This document shows, piece after piece, positions 26,031 to 36,620 of a DNA stretch of 64,000 nucleotides; the first letter of the stretch is position 1; the number at the start of each line of letters is the position of its first letter. Under the pieces are notes generated by a model. It had not been told where the DNA came from. It saw only the letters and a program-made list of their open reading frames with translations, and made no database searches. The DNA is from Haliotis asinina. Lineage: Eukaryota; Mollusca; Gastropoda; Lepetellida; Haliotidae. The translations under genes were made by a program, and so were the position numbers. The DNA is taken from assembly GCF_037392515.1 (NCBI RefSeq), contig NC_090291.1, positions 37,781,001 through 37,845,000 on the forward strand, read 5' to 3'.

Positions 26031-26294
26031 CTATATTGTGTAGGTTACCTTCGAAGGCCAAGGTTTCCGTAAATCAATCTTGTAAACAACGGTATCTTGA
26101 CAAGACAATGGACGCAATTCTGCAAAACGAATTCCGGAGTACCAAGAATACGTCCCCAGTAATATTCCGGTCATGGCAAATAGTGATCCGGCACGGATGC
26201 TCCATTGATAGCGAGTCTTTGCATCATCATCGCGTGGATCATTTGAGACAGTTATCAACACATTCGTTTGATGCATATGGCGTTCTCGAGACAT
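26031..26294 (-). CDS. Unrecognised open frame with one possible membrane segment
   Basis: An 87-codon frame I do not recognise. After a charged start (SNDPRDDDAKTRYQWSIR) comes a hydrophobic stretch AGSLFAMTGILLGTYSWY that could span a membrane, then a polar C-terminus. Codon 80 region contains AAG|GTAACC, a possible splice donor, so it could be a first exon. The opposite strand is also open here and a SINE lies directly downstream, so it may equally be chance. No poly(A) signal or partner exon was identified. Confidence 0.2.
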   Translation of the reverse strand: MSRERHMHQTNVLITVSNDPRDDDAKTRYQWSIRAGSLFAMTGILLGTYSWYSGIRFAELRPLSCQDTVVYKIDLRKPWPSKVTYTI

Positions 26295-26454
26295 GCATTT
26301 TTGAGCCTATGATTTTTCGGCATAAGTCATGGGTCCATATTTCTGTCAGTGACCCTGGTATGGGTGTAGAGTGATTCCTCCATGTGGTGCAAAAACCCTC
26401 GAGATTGAAATAACACGTGCAATTTCCTAATACTTTGACCCGTGAAGACCTGTG

Positions 26455-26668
26455 TTAGGATTTGTCCTCAGTAACCCATGCTTGTCGTAAGAGACGACTA
26501 ACGTGATCGTTGACTTGGTTGACACATGTCCTCGTATCCCATTACTCTCGATCGATGTTCATGTTGTTCATCACTGGATTGTCTGGGTCAGGCTTGATTA
26601 TTTAAAGAGCCCACCGTATGGTCGGAATGTTGCTGAGGGCGGTGTATAGCTAAACTCACTAACACACT
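26455..26668 (+). repeat. Repeat family B, degenerate
   Basis: Contains CCCATGCTTGTCGTAAGAG, GACTTGGTTGACACATGTC, CACTGGATTGTCTGG and a GGAATGTTGCTGAGGGCGG tail ending in ACTCACTAACACAC. Confidence 0.75.
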
Positions 26669-27039
26669 TAGTCACAACAGACCATTCTTTAAATTTAGAA
26701 AATGGGTGGAAATCTGGTGTGTTCAAAGCTACAGTCATGTATGATTGTAAACAGGTGGTCAGCATGTTCCGTAAGCACCACACTGGACATTAATTTACAG
26801 GCCCCCAGAGCAAAAATCACAGGGAAGGTTCACCTTTGCTTTCTTCTCTGACGATGACGATGGTCAGTAGTTAGAAGTCGTTCGACCAACGCAAATAGGT
26901 CCACTTCAAAAACGAATTAACTGTTCACGAAGAGGGGTGAACGTAGAGCGTTTCTAACAAAGTAATCTGAAGCCTTGGAAATCGATGAACTGAAACCGTT
27001 GTCGTGCACGCTTCATTTCCCATCTTCAAAGATCCTGGT

Positions 27040-27212
27040 AATAATAGGTTTTCAGCAACCCAAGCTTGTCTTAAGAGGCGACCACCATGTCATCGTATCC
27101 CAGTAACGTAGACTGATGCTTATGCCGTTGATCACTGGATTGTATGGTTCAGGTTAGATTATTTAAAGATTATCGCGATATCTGAAATATTGTTCAGTGT
27201 GTCGTTATGCAA
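27040..27212 (+). repeat. Repeat family B, degenerate
   Basis: Contains CAGCAACCCAAGCTTGTC, GTTGATCACTGGATTGTATG and a decayed tail TGAAATATTGTTCAGTGTG. The region from here to 27,540 shows no gene I can support; open frames on both strands of 27160-27390 have no known motif. Confidence 0.65.
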
Positions 27213-27547
27213 GCAGCCAACCATTGCAACCAAAACAAGAATGCACGCAGCTCTCTCACGAGGGATACCATCTGCATTACCTGTGTGGCTAGTTAGACGA
27301 CCATCCATGATTATATCATACATTTTGCCAACAAAACCTGGAAGTCCACGAGGAGTCATCTGGCAGAGTTCATGATCTAGGAGCATCGTTGAGGTTCTCC
27401 ATTTCTATCTTCAACCCCTCCCATAAAGCTGACACGGAAGTTACTGTGACTAGTCACTTCTTGGAGTAGCATTTTAGAACTTGTGAAGTGCAATACAATG
27501 TATAGACATATTCTATGGATAATACTTCTATACTTCATGAGCACGTC

Positions 27548-27603
27548 GTTTCAATACAGATTCTTGTCCTGTTTGACAACTGTACAAGAATCTGTATCGA
27601 AAC
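27548..27603. repeat. 20-bp-stem hairpin
   Basis: GTTTCAATACAGATTCTTGT (27548-27567) faces ACAAGAATCTGTATCGAAAC (27584-27603) across a 16-base loop. The arms are complementary except for one position. The size would suit a small RNA hairpin, but a relic of a palindromic repeat is as likely. Confidence 0.8.
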
Positions 27604-27647
27604 ATCGCACCTACGGTGACCAGTTGGTTGGTGATGTAATTTGTCAC

Positions 27648-27905
27648 TGAGTGAGTGAAACTCTCTCAGCAACATTACAGCTATATGGCGGCGGTCTGTA
27701 AATAATCGAGTCTGGACCAGATGACTCAGTGATCAACAACATGACCATCGATCTGCGCAATTGGGAACCGATGACACGTGCCAACCAAGTCAGCAAGCCT
27801 GACCACCCGATCCCGTTAGTCGCCTCTTACGACAAGCATAAACGCCTTTTATGGCAAGCATGGGTTGCTGAAAGCCTATTCTACCCCGGGACCTTCACGG
27901 GTATA
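27648..27905 (-). repeat. Repeat family B, near full length
   Basis: Starts with a shortened tail (GAGTGAGTGAAACTCTC), then AGCTATATGGCGGCGGTCTG and the central region, ending at CCGGGACCTTCACGGG. Very close in sequence to the 9113 copy, suggesting recent activity. Confidence 0.85.
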
Positions 27906-27934
27906 AAACATTCTATTTAAGAGACCCCGTTACA

Positions 27935-28165
27935 GAGGGAGAGTGAGTGAGCATGATTTGAATCCGCATTTAGCAATACTCCAGCAATATCACTGCAGGG
28001 GACACCAGAAATGGAGCTATACCCCAAAAGGCGACTGACGGGATCAGGCTTGCTGACTTGGATGACACGTCATCGGTTCCCAATGGGGCAGATCGATGCT
28101 CATGCTGTTGATCACCGAGTCATCTGGTCCAGATTCGATTAATTACCTAAACACACTCTCTCACT
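27935..28165. repeat. Composite of family A tail and family B body
   Basis: 27935-28022 is a minus-strand piece of the tRNA-derived SINE (tail, CAGCAATATCACTGCAGG, GACACCAGAAATGG). At about 28023 it switches to plus-strand family B (AGGCGACTGACGGGATCAGG to the CCAGATTCGATTAATTAC region). The two therefore form a head-joined mosaic. Confidence 0.7.
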
Positions 28166-29816
28166 CACTCCACGGATGCCTCTCACACCTGGTTGTCAAA
28201 TAAAGTTCAATAAAGAACAATGTGAAAAGAGACGTTCAACCCAACGCGTCCACCGTCGTTCACCGTGTTTTGTGAAATGTAAACAATATTTCTGATAAAT
28301 TATTTAAGACAACGCGCTTGTGACGGCGAAGGTCCGGATTCCCTTCTGAAACAATGGATATAGTGTAGGAAACGTCACCTGTTGTGGAATTAATGAACTA
28401 TTGTTACACACCGCGTACAACCATACTCACTCACTCTAAACCATACTTATTCACTCACTCACTCAACTGTTCATTGATAACAATGTGTTGTTTTTCTACA
28501 GGCAAAGAAACGTCATGGACAAGATTGTATTGGGAGTGAATGAGATTATTGAAAGTTAGTGAGTGCATCAATTTTAGCATTAATTTAGTATCTGAATACT
28601 CGAATTCGACTTACACGTTATTGACGTACATCAATGGTATGTGAATACACGGGAGTATTAATATTACATAATGTAAAGAAAGAAGCGCCAAATTTAGGTA
28701 AATATTGTACAAAGAACTTCGCAAAACAAGATGATACTTTTCCTGCTTAAGTCTAGCTGTCTCACAGACCCCAAACAGTATTATTTTACCTTCCGTCTTG
28801 CTCTGCAATGCTAAGGTCCAACTATTGCAAGTCTTGCGAAGTGGTAAGTCAGGTTCTGAATTTCCCATCTCACCGGTGCGCTTTCAAATTGAAAAAGAAT
28901 TGTTTGTGTCTATCAAAATTATATATCTTAGTCGTTAGCCTTATCCCGCATCGCCAGCCTTAAGAAATCACAGCGCTACACCAAATAATATCCGGTAAAG
29001 AAAATAGACACGCATGCGTACTAAGGCGTTAAGCCATTCATCTCACCCAACCGACGGCGTATATGTAAGAATGGTTTAACGCTCCTTTGAATTAATACGT
29101 TGTTTTTCAATCACTGTGGTGTATACACCTGGAGAAGATGTTACATATATGTCTTCTCCCATGTCATGGGTCATGGAAAATATACCGATACATGTCAACT
29201 GTCATTGTCGTCAACGTCAGGCCAGATGACCTTTGACCGGAAGGTTGTGACAAGACAGTGGCAGTGACACGAGTGACAACAGAGAGACACCTTGAAATGA
29301 CTGACAGACATTTTTATAACGGGATGCCATCCCTGAAAGTGATTGATGCCGTGTTCAAGAAATATGCAATACATAATGCGTGCATATTTTTGACAAAATG
29401 CATCTTTGTACGGATCACATCATACTTCGGTGTAGAACCAACACACGCATTTCTCAGATAAAAATGGGAGACAGTTATTCCAAATATATCACAATCTACG
29501 AAAATACCGATAAAGTTAATTGATGCACCTAAGACGTTACTCTTTGGTCCTCACCACTTGAAACAGACTCCAGAAACATCGCATTGATTTAGGAGATAAA
29601 CATCATGTGTTGGCCACTTTCCGGGTGTTATTGAGTATTTGAAGCCAGGAAATACATTTGGAACAGACGGCGTCATTTGATCATTTGATCATGTTTTTCA
29701 ACCAATCTGATTACAGAACACAGTGACTTTTGGTTAACAATTATTTTTGGTGATATTTGCATGTGTGGTAATACATATAAAAAGAAAACATGCCATTTCG
29801 GCAGTAAGGAGAGTGC
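28166..29816. other. Gene-poor spacer
   Basis: I see no recognisable gene or RNA. A few SINE-tail-like CACTCACTC runs occur near 28,430-28,465. Short open frames have no known motif. Confidence 0.45.
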
Positions 29817-29990
29817 TAGCGTGTCATACTGACCCTGAAGCAAATATATATACAATGTGGCAAGTTTAGATTTCCACAGCTCCAGGAGAAAGTCTCAGGG
29901 TTCCATTATATTTCTTTTACAATGAGGTTTTGTTTTGTTTTGTTTTGTTTGGTTTATTTATTTTATTTGTTTATCTATTCTTATTTTATT

Positions 29991-30061
<71 letters not shown>

Positions 30062-30124
30062 TTTTTGGGTGTGTGTGTATTGCTGTAATATATGTTCATT
30101 TCAGAGGCTATAGTTGATAGTCTA
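29817..30124 (+). mobile_element. Second copy of an unclassified 9-bp-TSD element (family D), with (TTTA)n inside
   Basis: Matches the insert at 41768-41962: TAGCGTGTCATACTGACCCT at the left, GTGGCAAGTTTAGATTTCCA, AAAGTCTCAGGGTTCC inside, and TTTCAGAGGCTATAGTTGAT then AGTCTA at the right. The interior has expanded by a (TTTA)n tract at about 29961-30064. Flanks GGAGAGTGC and GGAATGTAG could be a decayed 9-base duplication (5 of 9 match). Non-coding. Confidence 0.7.
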
Positions 30125-30156
30125 GGAATGTAGTTATGTCACATTATGCACAGTGG

Positions 30157-30777
30157 TGTTACGAGTGTGTATTTTCTGTATATTTTGTTATTAATTAAGT
30201 AATAATTATGATGGGTCACATTTCGTTTTAATAGATGGTCAACACTTTTAGGATTCTGGTTTTCCGGAATTTATCTGCTTTTAGTTTTCTATGTGTTTAC
30301 TTCCGGAAGACTTATTCGAGGGCATTCTGCAGTGTTGACGATTGTCGTATGTGCCCGAACTTTCGGGAAATGACTGAGTATATATATATAAAGTTTGTCT
30401 GCCGTGTTGAGGGCGACACACACACACACACACATTCATATTTACTGGAGTTACATCGCCAACAATCATCAACGCCAACATTTTCCGCTGTCAGACCGAT
30501 GGCTGTGATTACATTCTGCATTGTTGATTCTCTCTCACACCAAGACTTTGGTGAGTTTGCTGCTGTATTATATCTTGTGACCCATTGCCCTAGATTTTGT
30601 CTCATTTGTATTGAATTTGTAATCAGCATTGTGACTATTGACTTGTGACTTTGTATACCTTGCTCTCGTTGCATAATAATGCAGAATTTGAACGTTTTCG
30701 ACTTGTCTTTGTTCTGTTTTGATGGTTCACAGGTGATTTCTTACATAGTTTGTCCCGGTAAATTCTGAACCGTAACA
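30157..30777 (+). mobile_element. Probable solo LTR (LTR retrotransposon fossil)
   Basis: A 621-bp unit bounded by the inverted termini TGTTACG and CGTAACA, in TG...CA form. It has a TATA-like run near 30,380, and the flanking bases (GTGG and GTGC) resemble a 4-base target duplication. No internal region or second LTR is present. The Ty3/Gypsy assignment is a guess. It looks like an old copy reduced to one LTR. Confidence 0.4.
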
Positions 30778-30849
30778 GTGCAACCTTTCAACACCATTGG
30801 GACCCTTCGTGAGTCATTGAATCAACTGTCCGCCACTTGCGTCAAAATA

Positions 30850-30962
30850 AAATACAGGGGACCCTACACGTGAGTCTAAAATGCTGAATCCGAGTCAAGA
30901 ATTAAACCCGTACCTTTGACATGACAAGCGAACGCTTTAACTTCCATTACCAAGAGAACCGT
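30850..30962 (-). repeat. Degenerate family A SINE head
   Basis: The minus strand contains a worn tRNA-like head (GGTAATGGAAGTTAAAGCG, B box region GGTTTAATTCTTG). The tail is missing. Confidence 0.5.
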
Positions 30963-31484
30963 GTCCGTTTGTCTTGCAAGAAGCAAGAGGTTCTCGAGAG
31001 CTGAAGGTAATGGTGGAAAACTACTTTATGCTGAGCGTTTTATAATCATAAGCACTCTCTCATTTTTTAGCAAAACTACATAGTGCATACGCACTTATCG
31101 GTTATAATGATAACGACAATAATAGTCATTCGAAGTCAAACTAAACTGTCGAGTGACTTCTGTAACTTGAAGTCAAGTGTGAGACATGCGGAGCCCTTAC
31201 ACTGATGCATGTCTACAAGTCACTGCAGTGGAGTTTATTTTTGATTTGAGGCTTAAAAAAAGAACAAAGACACTAAAAAATACAGCCAATAAGTACAAAA
31301 GAATGCTTTGAGTAATCAGGAATTTTTGTCAAAATAATGAAATATTTCATGAGTGTTTGCACGCAAGCAACGAAAATATGATGGCGTCATTTTCCGTGTT
31401 TTATGTACGCAGCTTAACTGGAGGGTAGTTAACTTATACGACCTGTATTTATGTGTAAGGATTTCAACCAATGACGATTTGGGT
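30963..31484. other. Spacer without recognised features
   Basis: AT-rich, short open frames only; nothing recognised. Confidence 0.4.
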
Positions 31485-31640
31485 CAGAACTGGGTCTTCT
31501 GCAACCCTTGGTTGACGCATGCCATCGTATGCCAACTGCGTAGATCGATGCTCATGATTTTAATCACTGGGTTGTCTGGTGCAGACTAAATTATTTCCAG
31601 ACCGCGCAGCCATATAACTGGAACACTACGTTGTGTAAGA
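31485..31640 (+). repeat. Repeat family B, partial and degenerate
   Basis: Contains GTTGACGCATGCCATCGTAT, GATCGATGCTCATGATTTTA and CACTGGGTTGTCTGGTGCAG, then a worn tail. Confidence 0.65.
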
Positions 31641-31665
31641 AGAACAAAGTGAACTGTCACTAAAA

Positions 31666-31832
31666 TGTGAGTGAGAGAGTTAAGTTTTACGCCGCTTTTA
31701 ACAATATTCCAGCAATATCACGGCGAGGGACACCAGAAAATGGGCTTCACACATTGTATCCATGTGGAATCGAACCCGGGTCTTTGGCGTGACGAGCGAA
31801 CGCCTTAACCACTACGCTACCCCACAGCCCCT
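31666..31832 (-). repeat. tRNA-derived SINE (family A), full length
   Basis: The clearest complete copy. On the minus strand: GGGGCTGTGGGGTAGCGTAG, GTGGTTAAGGCGTTCGCTCG, B box GGGTTCGATTCC, body GTGTGAAGCCCATTTTCTGG, then GATATTGCTGGAATATTG and the GGCGTAAAACTTAAC tail with CTCACTCAC. Confidence 0.92.
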
Positions 31833-33179
31833 CACTAAAATAAAGGTACAGTACAACACAAAACGACCTCATGTCACCTCCCAAACCCACCTCATTCATT
31901 TATCGACACATGATCTCATATTCAAGTTTTTAAAAGAATTAGATAGTAGATAGATAGTTTCCGACAAATGACAGAGATTATAAATCGGTTTGCCAAAAAC
32001 ATGACCACCAACACGTGTAAACCCCATGTCTGTTTTGATATCGACAATGTGACACTTGTCAACCAATCAACGATGACTTCGAATAACCCATGGTGTGTGA
32101 ATCGGGAAATCGACAAGCAAGTGTCACTTCAACAATACAATAAATAAAAGTTTAACTCTACTGGCTGCGCTGTAACAGAGTTTCAGAACCTTGTGATGTG
32201 TTTTCAAGAGAATGTGTCATCTTTTTCACTTGTTTAATTTGATGTGTGTTATGAATTTGCATGGCGATTGTTGAACGCCTGTCACCCAGTGACAGGCACG
32301 ACATCTTTGATTGACATAATTCTTAACAGTTCATCCATACGATATGTTTCGTAAAGACATTGGGAAAAGGAACGTGTGTTTTTTGTCTATTATGTCAGCT
32401 GAATTTCACTAAATTGTCAACCGGTCCACTCATCGTAAAATCTATTGATTTCGTACCTATTAAACATGAAATGTTTGTTTCAACATACCACAGCTGCCGT
32501 CTGCCTCGTGTCACGGAAAACGCCTTTAGCACGTGCAAAACGGCGGGTTGGTTGCAGTGAAACGATTAGCTGAACAAACACGCCACAATCTTCACGAGAA
32601 TAGTCGTCCAAATCTTCCTGTTCTTGAAAGAGAATATTTCCACTAATCAACAAATGTTTGATACTGTACGGTGTCAAGCTAGGGTCAAACCGTCTTAGTT
32701 TATTTCTTGAAAATAAATGAGCATTTTTGAAAATAAAAGTTAAGTTTAAAACTCATGATCTCTGACGATGAAATTTGAGATACAAACGTTTGACATATAA
32801 AGCAAAATGTTCAAATCATAATACGAAATTGATAATTTAACAGTATTATAAATTATTCTTAAACACTGATATTGCACTTGTATTTTCACAGTTTTAGAAT
32901 TTCTGGAAACAGTTTAGAAATTCGTACGCTATGTGTTGACATTTCAGCATATTTCCTAAAAATATCTATCTGTTAACTTATACGTATATTACTTGATTAA
33001 CAAATGAAATGAAACTGATGATTGTCTTCTATATTACCGAGAGAGGATATAGGAGTTCACCTTTTTAAAACAACAATAAACAAACAAACAAACAAACGTT
33101 TATTGTCTCTGTAATTCTCCAGGCCGATTCAGTTCTTGTTATTTCCAGTTGATTAACCGTGGTAAACTGTAAAGTGGTC
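31833..33179. other. Spacer without recognised genes
   Basis: AT-rich sequence. A small inverted repeat (ACAATAAAC/GTTTATTGT) encloses a (CAAA)n run near 33,075-33,105. Short open frames have no known motif. Confidence 0.45.
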
Positions 33180-33812
33180 TTTAGCAGCCCACATTTAAGA
33201 CGCGACTAACAGGATCGGATGCACGGTCAGGTTTGCTGGCTATATATGGCGGAGGTCTGTAAATAATCGAGTCTGGACTAGACAATCCAGTGATCAACAG
33301 CATGAGCATCGATCTGCGCAATAGGGAACCGATGACATGTGTCAACCAAGTCAGCGAGTCTGACCACCCGATTCCGTTAGTCGCCTTTCATGGCAAGCAT
33401 GGGTTGCTGAAGACCAATTCTACCCCGGACCTTCACGGGTCTCCCGTCAAGCATGGGTTGCTGAAGACCAATTCTACCCCGGACCTTCACGGGTCTCCCG
33501 TCAAGCATGGGTTGCTGAAGACCAATTCTACCCCGGACCTCCACGGGTCTCCCGTCAAGCATGGGTTGCTGAAGGCCAATTCTACCCCGGACATTCACGG
33601 GTCTCCCGTCAAGCATGGGTTGCTGAAGGCCAATTCTACCCCGGACCTTCACGGGTCTGCAGTACTTGGTAGACACATGTCATCGTATCCCATTTGGATA
33701 CTCGTCGATGCTTGTGATGTTGATCACTGGATTGTCTGCCCCAAACTCTATGATTTACAGACCACCGCCATACAGCTGGAATTCTGCTGAGTGCGGCGTA
33801 AACAACAAACAA
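33180..33812. repeat. Compound inverted family B repeat
   Basis: Three segments. A plus-strand head piece covers 33180-33240 (GCGACTAACAGGATCGGATG). A minus-strand copy covers 33241-33393, from TATATATGGCGGAGGTCTGT to GTTAGTCGCC, and continues into the minisatellite. A plus-strand 3' half covers 33663-33805 (CACATGTCATCGTATCCCAT to GCTGAGTGCGGCGTAAAC). The outer pieces are in inverted orientation to the middle one. Confidence 0.8.
33394..33662. repeat. 54-bp minisatellite derived from family B
   Basis: Five units starting at 33394, 33448, 33502, 33556 and 33610. Each reads CAAGCATGGGTTGCTGAAG, then CAATTCTACCCCGGAC and TTCACGGGTCTCCCGT with one or two changes. The unit is the outer end of family B. 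Because 54 is a multiple of three, the frame stays open as an 18-residue repeat, which I regard as an artefact. Confidence 0.97.
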
Positions 33813-34863
33813 ACCATACGTGGAATAAATCACGTTTAAACCATTTTTTAAACCATTTTGCCCACCACTGCATGTGGTTTGAATATCGAACTGTTGCATC
33901 AATAACATTACAGTAACAAGTTCCTGTTTTCAGCCTTAGAACATTAAAAACACACTCGCTAACACGTCGATGTGAAGTCGTACTCCCATTTAAATCCCCA
34001 AATTGACACAATACATTTTCTTCAAAGAAGCACATTACACAGACCGATGAACCAAACTTGCATATACGCATCAATAACCAATCAGTGATGTGACTGCCAG
34101 CTGATGTATGTGATTGTTGGAAGGTTGCAAGTTGGTTAATCACTATTATATCGCCCATAGCAATGACACCCAGGACTGGAAGACGAGGTGCAATGTATAT
34201 ATCATGTGCCGGTTCCGTTATCACCACTGAGAAATGTTCCAGTTTTCACTCCGGTCATTACAAAATTTAGTCTTAACCAGTCCGTCCATTTGAATGACAT
34301 TTCAAGCAGTGATACACGTGACACGATACGCCGTGGACAGCAAGCCTGCCAACCCATCACCCCTCTCCTCCCTTACATTACATTTCTTAGGGACAAGAAT
34401 TTTGTTGCTGTGATCGATGTGTGGTGTTTGACTCTGCAGTCAGTAATATTGTATCTACGTGGAGTCAACCTGTAAATAATCTTGTCTTGACCAGACGTTC
34501 TACTGACTGACAGTATTAGCAGTCATTTTCGATAATCATTTGGTTGCTGAATACGAGTTTATCGCCATTTCCGACGGGGCTCTGTGTACAATAACCAACG
34601 ACTATTACGAAACCAAACTGACCACAAAGTTTATTGCTAGATACATATTAGATGATCCTGCGTACTAAACGCATTTGTGACAAGAGAGGCGGTACAACGA
34701 ATTGGGCGAGTACACTTGGCTGCTTCAGGTAGCTTGACGATTATGCACGTGCAATACATGCTAACCGTGACATGAATTCAACACCGCTAATGATTAAAAC
34801 CTGTCTCGCTACTGTTTTACACCTGTCTCAATACTGTTAAACAGACTGCAGTTGTAGTAAAAT
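33813..34863. other. Spacer without recognised genes
   Basis: No recognised coding motif. A 159-codon minus-strand frame at 33748-34227 overlaps repeat sequence at its right-hand neighbour and shows no known domain, so I do not call it a gene. Confidence 0.45.
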
Positions 34864-35330
34864 ATGTCCAAGTTAGGAAAACATGGGCAAATAGTTCATT
34901 CTCAGGCAAGGGAGATAGCATACAATGTTATCATGTATATGGACAAAAATTGTGCAACCAAAGCAGATTCTCTTTTACAACGTAGCCTTGTTACTGACTC
35001 TCAACGGCAACTTTAAAGGCAGAAGGTGATAGGAGTGCGAGTGGACCTACATTTATCAGTCCCACCAAGTTGCGCAAACCCAAAACTTGCAGTTACAGAC
35101 TTGATGATTTCGACCGATGTGCAGTCCGTCAATTTGTACAAAGTTTATATGGCGTAAAAAACAACTACCCACTCTGGATACGATGTATGATATGGCAAAG
35201 TGCCAGTTGAACTACAAGGGTTCTAAGGAAAGTTTTCGAAAAAATCTCAAAGACATGGGGTTTAGCTGGCGAAAAACGCAGTCAAACCGCAGTCAAATGT
35301 CATTTGCTTCGTGAAATGGATCGGTGGTCC
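34864..35330 (+). pseudogene. Relic of a Tc1/mariner/IS630-type DDE transposase (N-terminal part)
   Basis: Three frames in sequence give one recognisable protein. First comes MSKLGKHGQIVHSQAREIAY from 34864. Next is LDDFDRCAVRQFVQSLYGVK around 35,100. Last is KKQLPTLDTMYD, then YKGSKESFRKNLKDMG and FSWRKTQSNR (35,150-35,300). The order, DDFD-CAVR, PTLD, GS..S/FR..LK.MGF.WRKTQ.NR, is the helix-turn-helix N-terminus of DDE-type transposases common in molluscs and arthropods. At least two frameshifts and internal stops; the catalytic domain is missing. No terminal inverted repeats were found. Confidence 0.7.
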
Positions 35331-35699
35331 GAAACATATTTGCTCAGTATATTGTGTTGATTCAATTCGTTGGGATTGTACCTGTTCCCAAATCGAGTGT
35401 GCTATAGCAATTCATGCGTGAAACGCACGGGGAAAATGAACTTCTCGATATTTATCAGACAACATGTCTCCCTCTTGTTTCAAGCGGATCGTTTTGTGGG
35501 GCGTTCCCAAGTATGCAAATTGGGGTCATTTGTGAGGTCGTGGATCATCCTATATGTGTTTACCAGTAGTTATAGAATACAGAATATAGTTATAGAATAA
35601 AATATACAAGTCGGCCAGACCAAACAAGCTCTAATATCCACCAGTCCGATATAGGCGCGTTCGTTATGAACCTAGGTGGCTGTAGGTAGAATCTTTGGT
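35331..35699. other. Spacer after transposase relic
   Basis: May contain further decayed transposon sequence, but I recognise no catalytic motif. An AT-rich TATAGAATA repeat lies near 35,570-35,600. Confidence 0.35.
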
Positions 35700-35815
35700 G
35701 TGTGTCGCAGATCGATGCTCATGCTGTTGATCACTGTCTGGACCAGCCTAGAATATTTACAGACCGCCGCCTGGAATATTACCGAGTGAGGCGTAAAAAT
35801 AAACTCACACACTCA
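35700..35815 (+). repeat. Repeat family B, 3' half
   Basis: Starts CGCAGATCGATGCTCATGCT and ends with GGAATATTACCGAGTGAGGC and a CTCACACACTCAC tail. Confidence 0.8.
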
Positions 35816-36620
35816 CTACAGAACACCGACTTCTTTGAGATCGTAACAGTTTATTCATCTCGTTCAGGTAGTGTTTATGGAATTTAAAAACATTCATTGA
35901 AACGCAGCTACTTCGCGGAGTTACATTTCCATAGACACTGACTACATTAGATTCGCGAGTGACCTACATATGCTCCAAGATTGCATGCACTAGAATTCTG
36001 AGTAGATTCTCAACATCGCTGATACCAGACGTGTAATTTAGGGTTCGGTTGGAAAGTCAGTCAGTTGTTAGATATTAATAAATTAGTTTAGACAATCAAT
36101 GGGGTTTATTTAGTAAAGAAAGCTAGAGATTAGCTATTCGGGGTTAGATTAGTTTAGCATTAATCGGGGTTGAAACATAAGTAGAATTAGAATTTAGAAA
36201 TTAGAGGTTGGTAAAATTTGTTAAATTCTTAGATATTCATCATCGGAAAAGGTTACACATGTAAGATTTCTCACATTCGTTTTTTTTAATCCATAAGTGT
36301 TATCACTTTCAGGTCCTCACTAAAATACCTGTTATCATGTTAAGTTCCTAAGGTTTATATTTTGGACGATAAGTGTTAGTTGTCTTAATTCAATCATCTA
36401 TATAGACTGGGTTTATTTTAATCAGAGACCATGTAATCTATTTAAATGAAGATATTCTGCCGTCATTGAAGGTTAAAATGGATGTAGGAAACACGAAGAT
36501 GAAGTATGTTCACAGAATGGTGTGTAAGATGGTGACAAAAAGGACGAGATCATGTCTGAAAAAGATCATTAGTATTTCATGAGATCAAAACAACGTTAAC
36601 TCCTCACCTTTCATCATCAG
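35816..36620. other. AT-rich spacer
   Basis: AT-rich, with recurrent short TTAGA/GGGGTT words at 36,050-36,240. No gene recognised. Confidence 0.4.

Noticed and set aside
29922-30117. Tyr/Ile/Phe/Leu-rich frames resembling membrane segments
   Set aside because: They are translations of the (TTTA)n tract.
33290-33790. 166-codon frame with an 18-residue repeat
   Set aside because: The 54-bp minisatellite unit is a multiple of three, so any open unit stays open; the opposite strand is open for the same reason.
33748-34227. 159-codon minus-strand frame
   Set aside because: Its end overlaps a family B copy and the rest shows no known motif or splice context.
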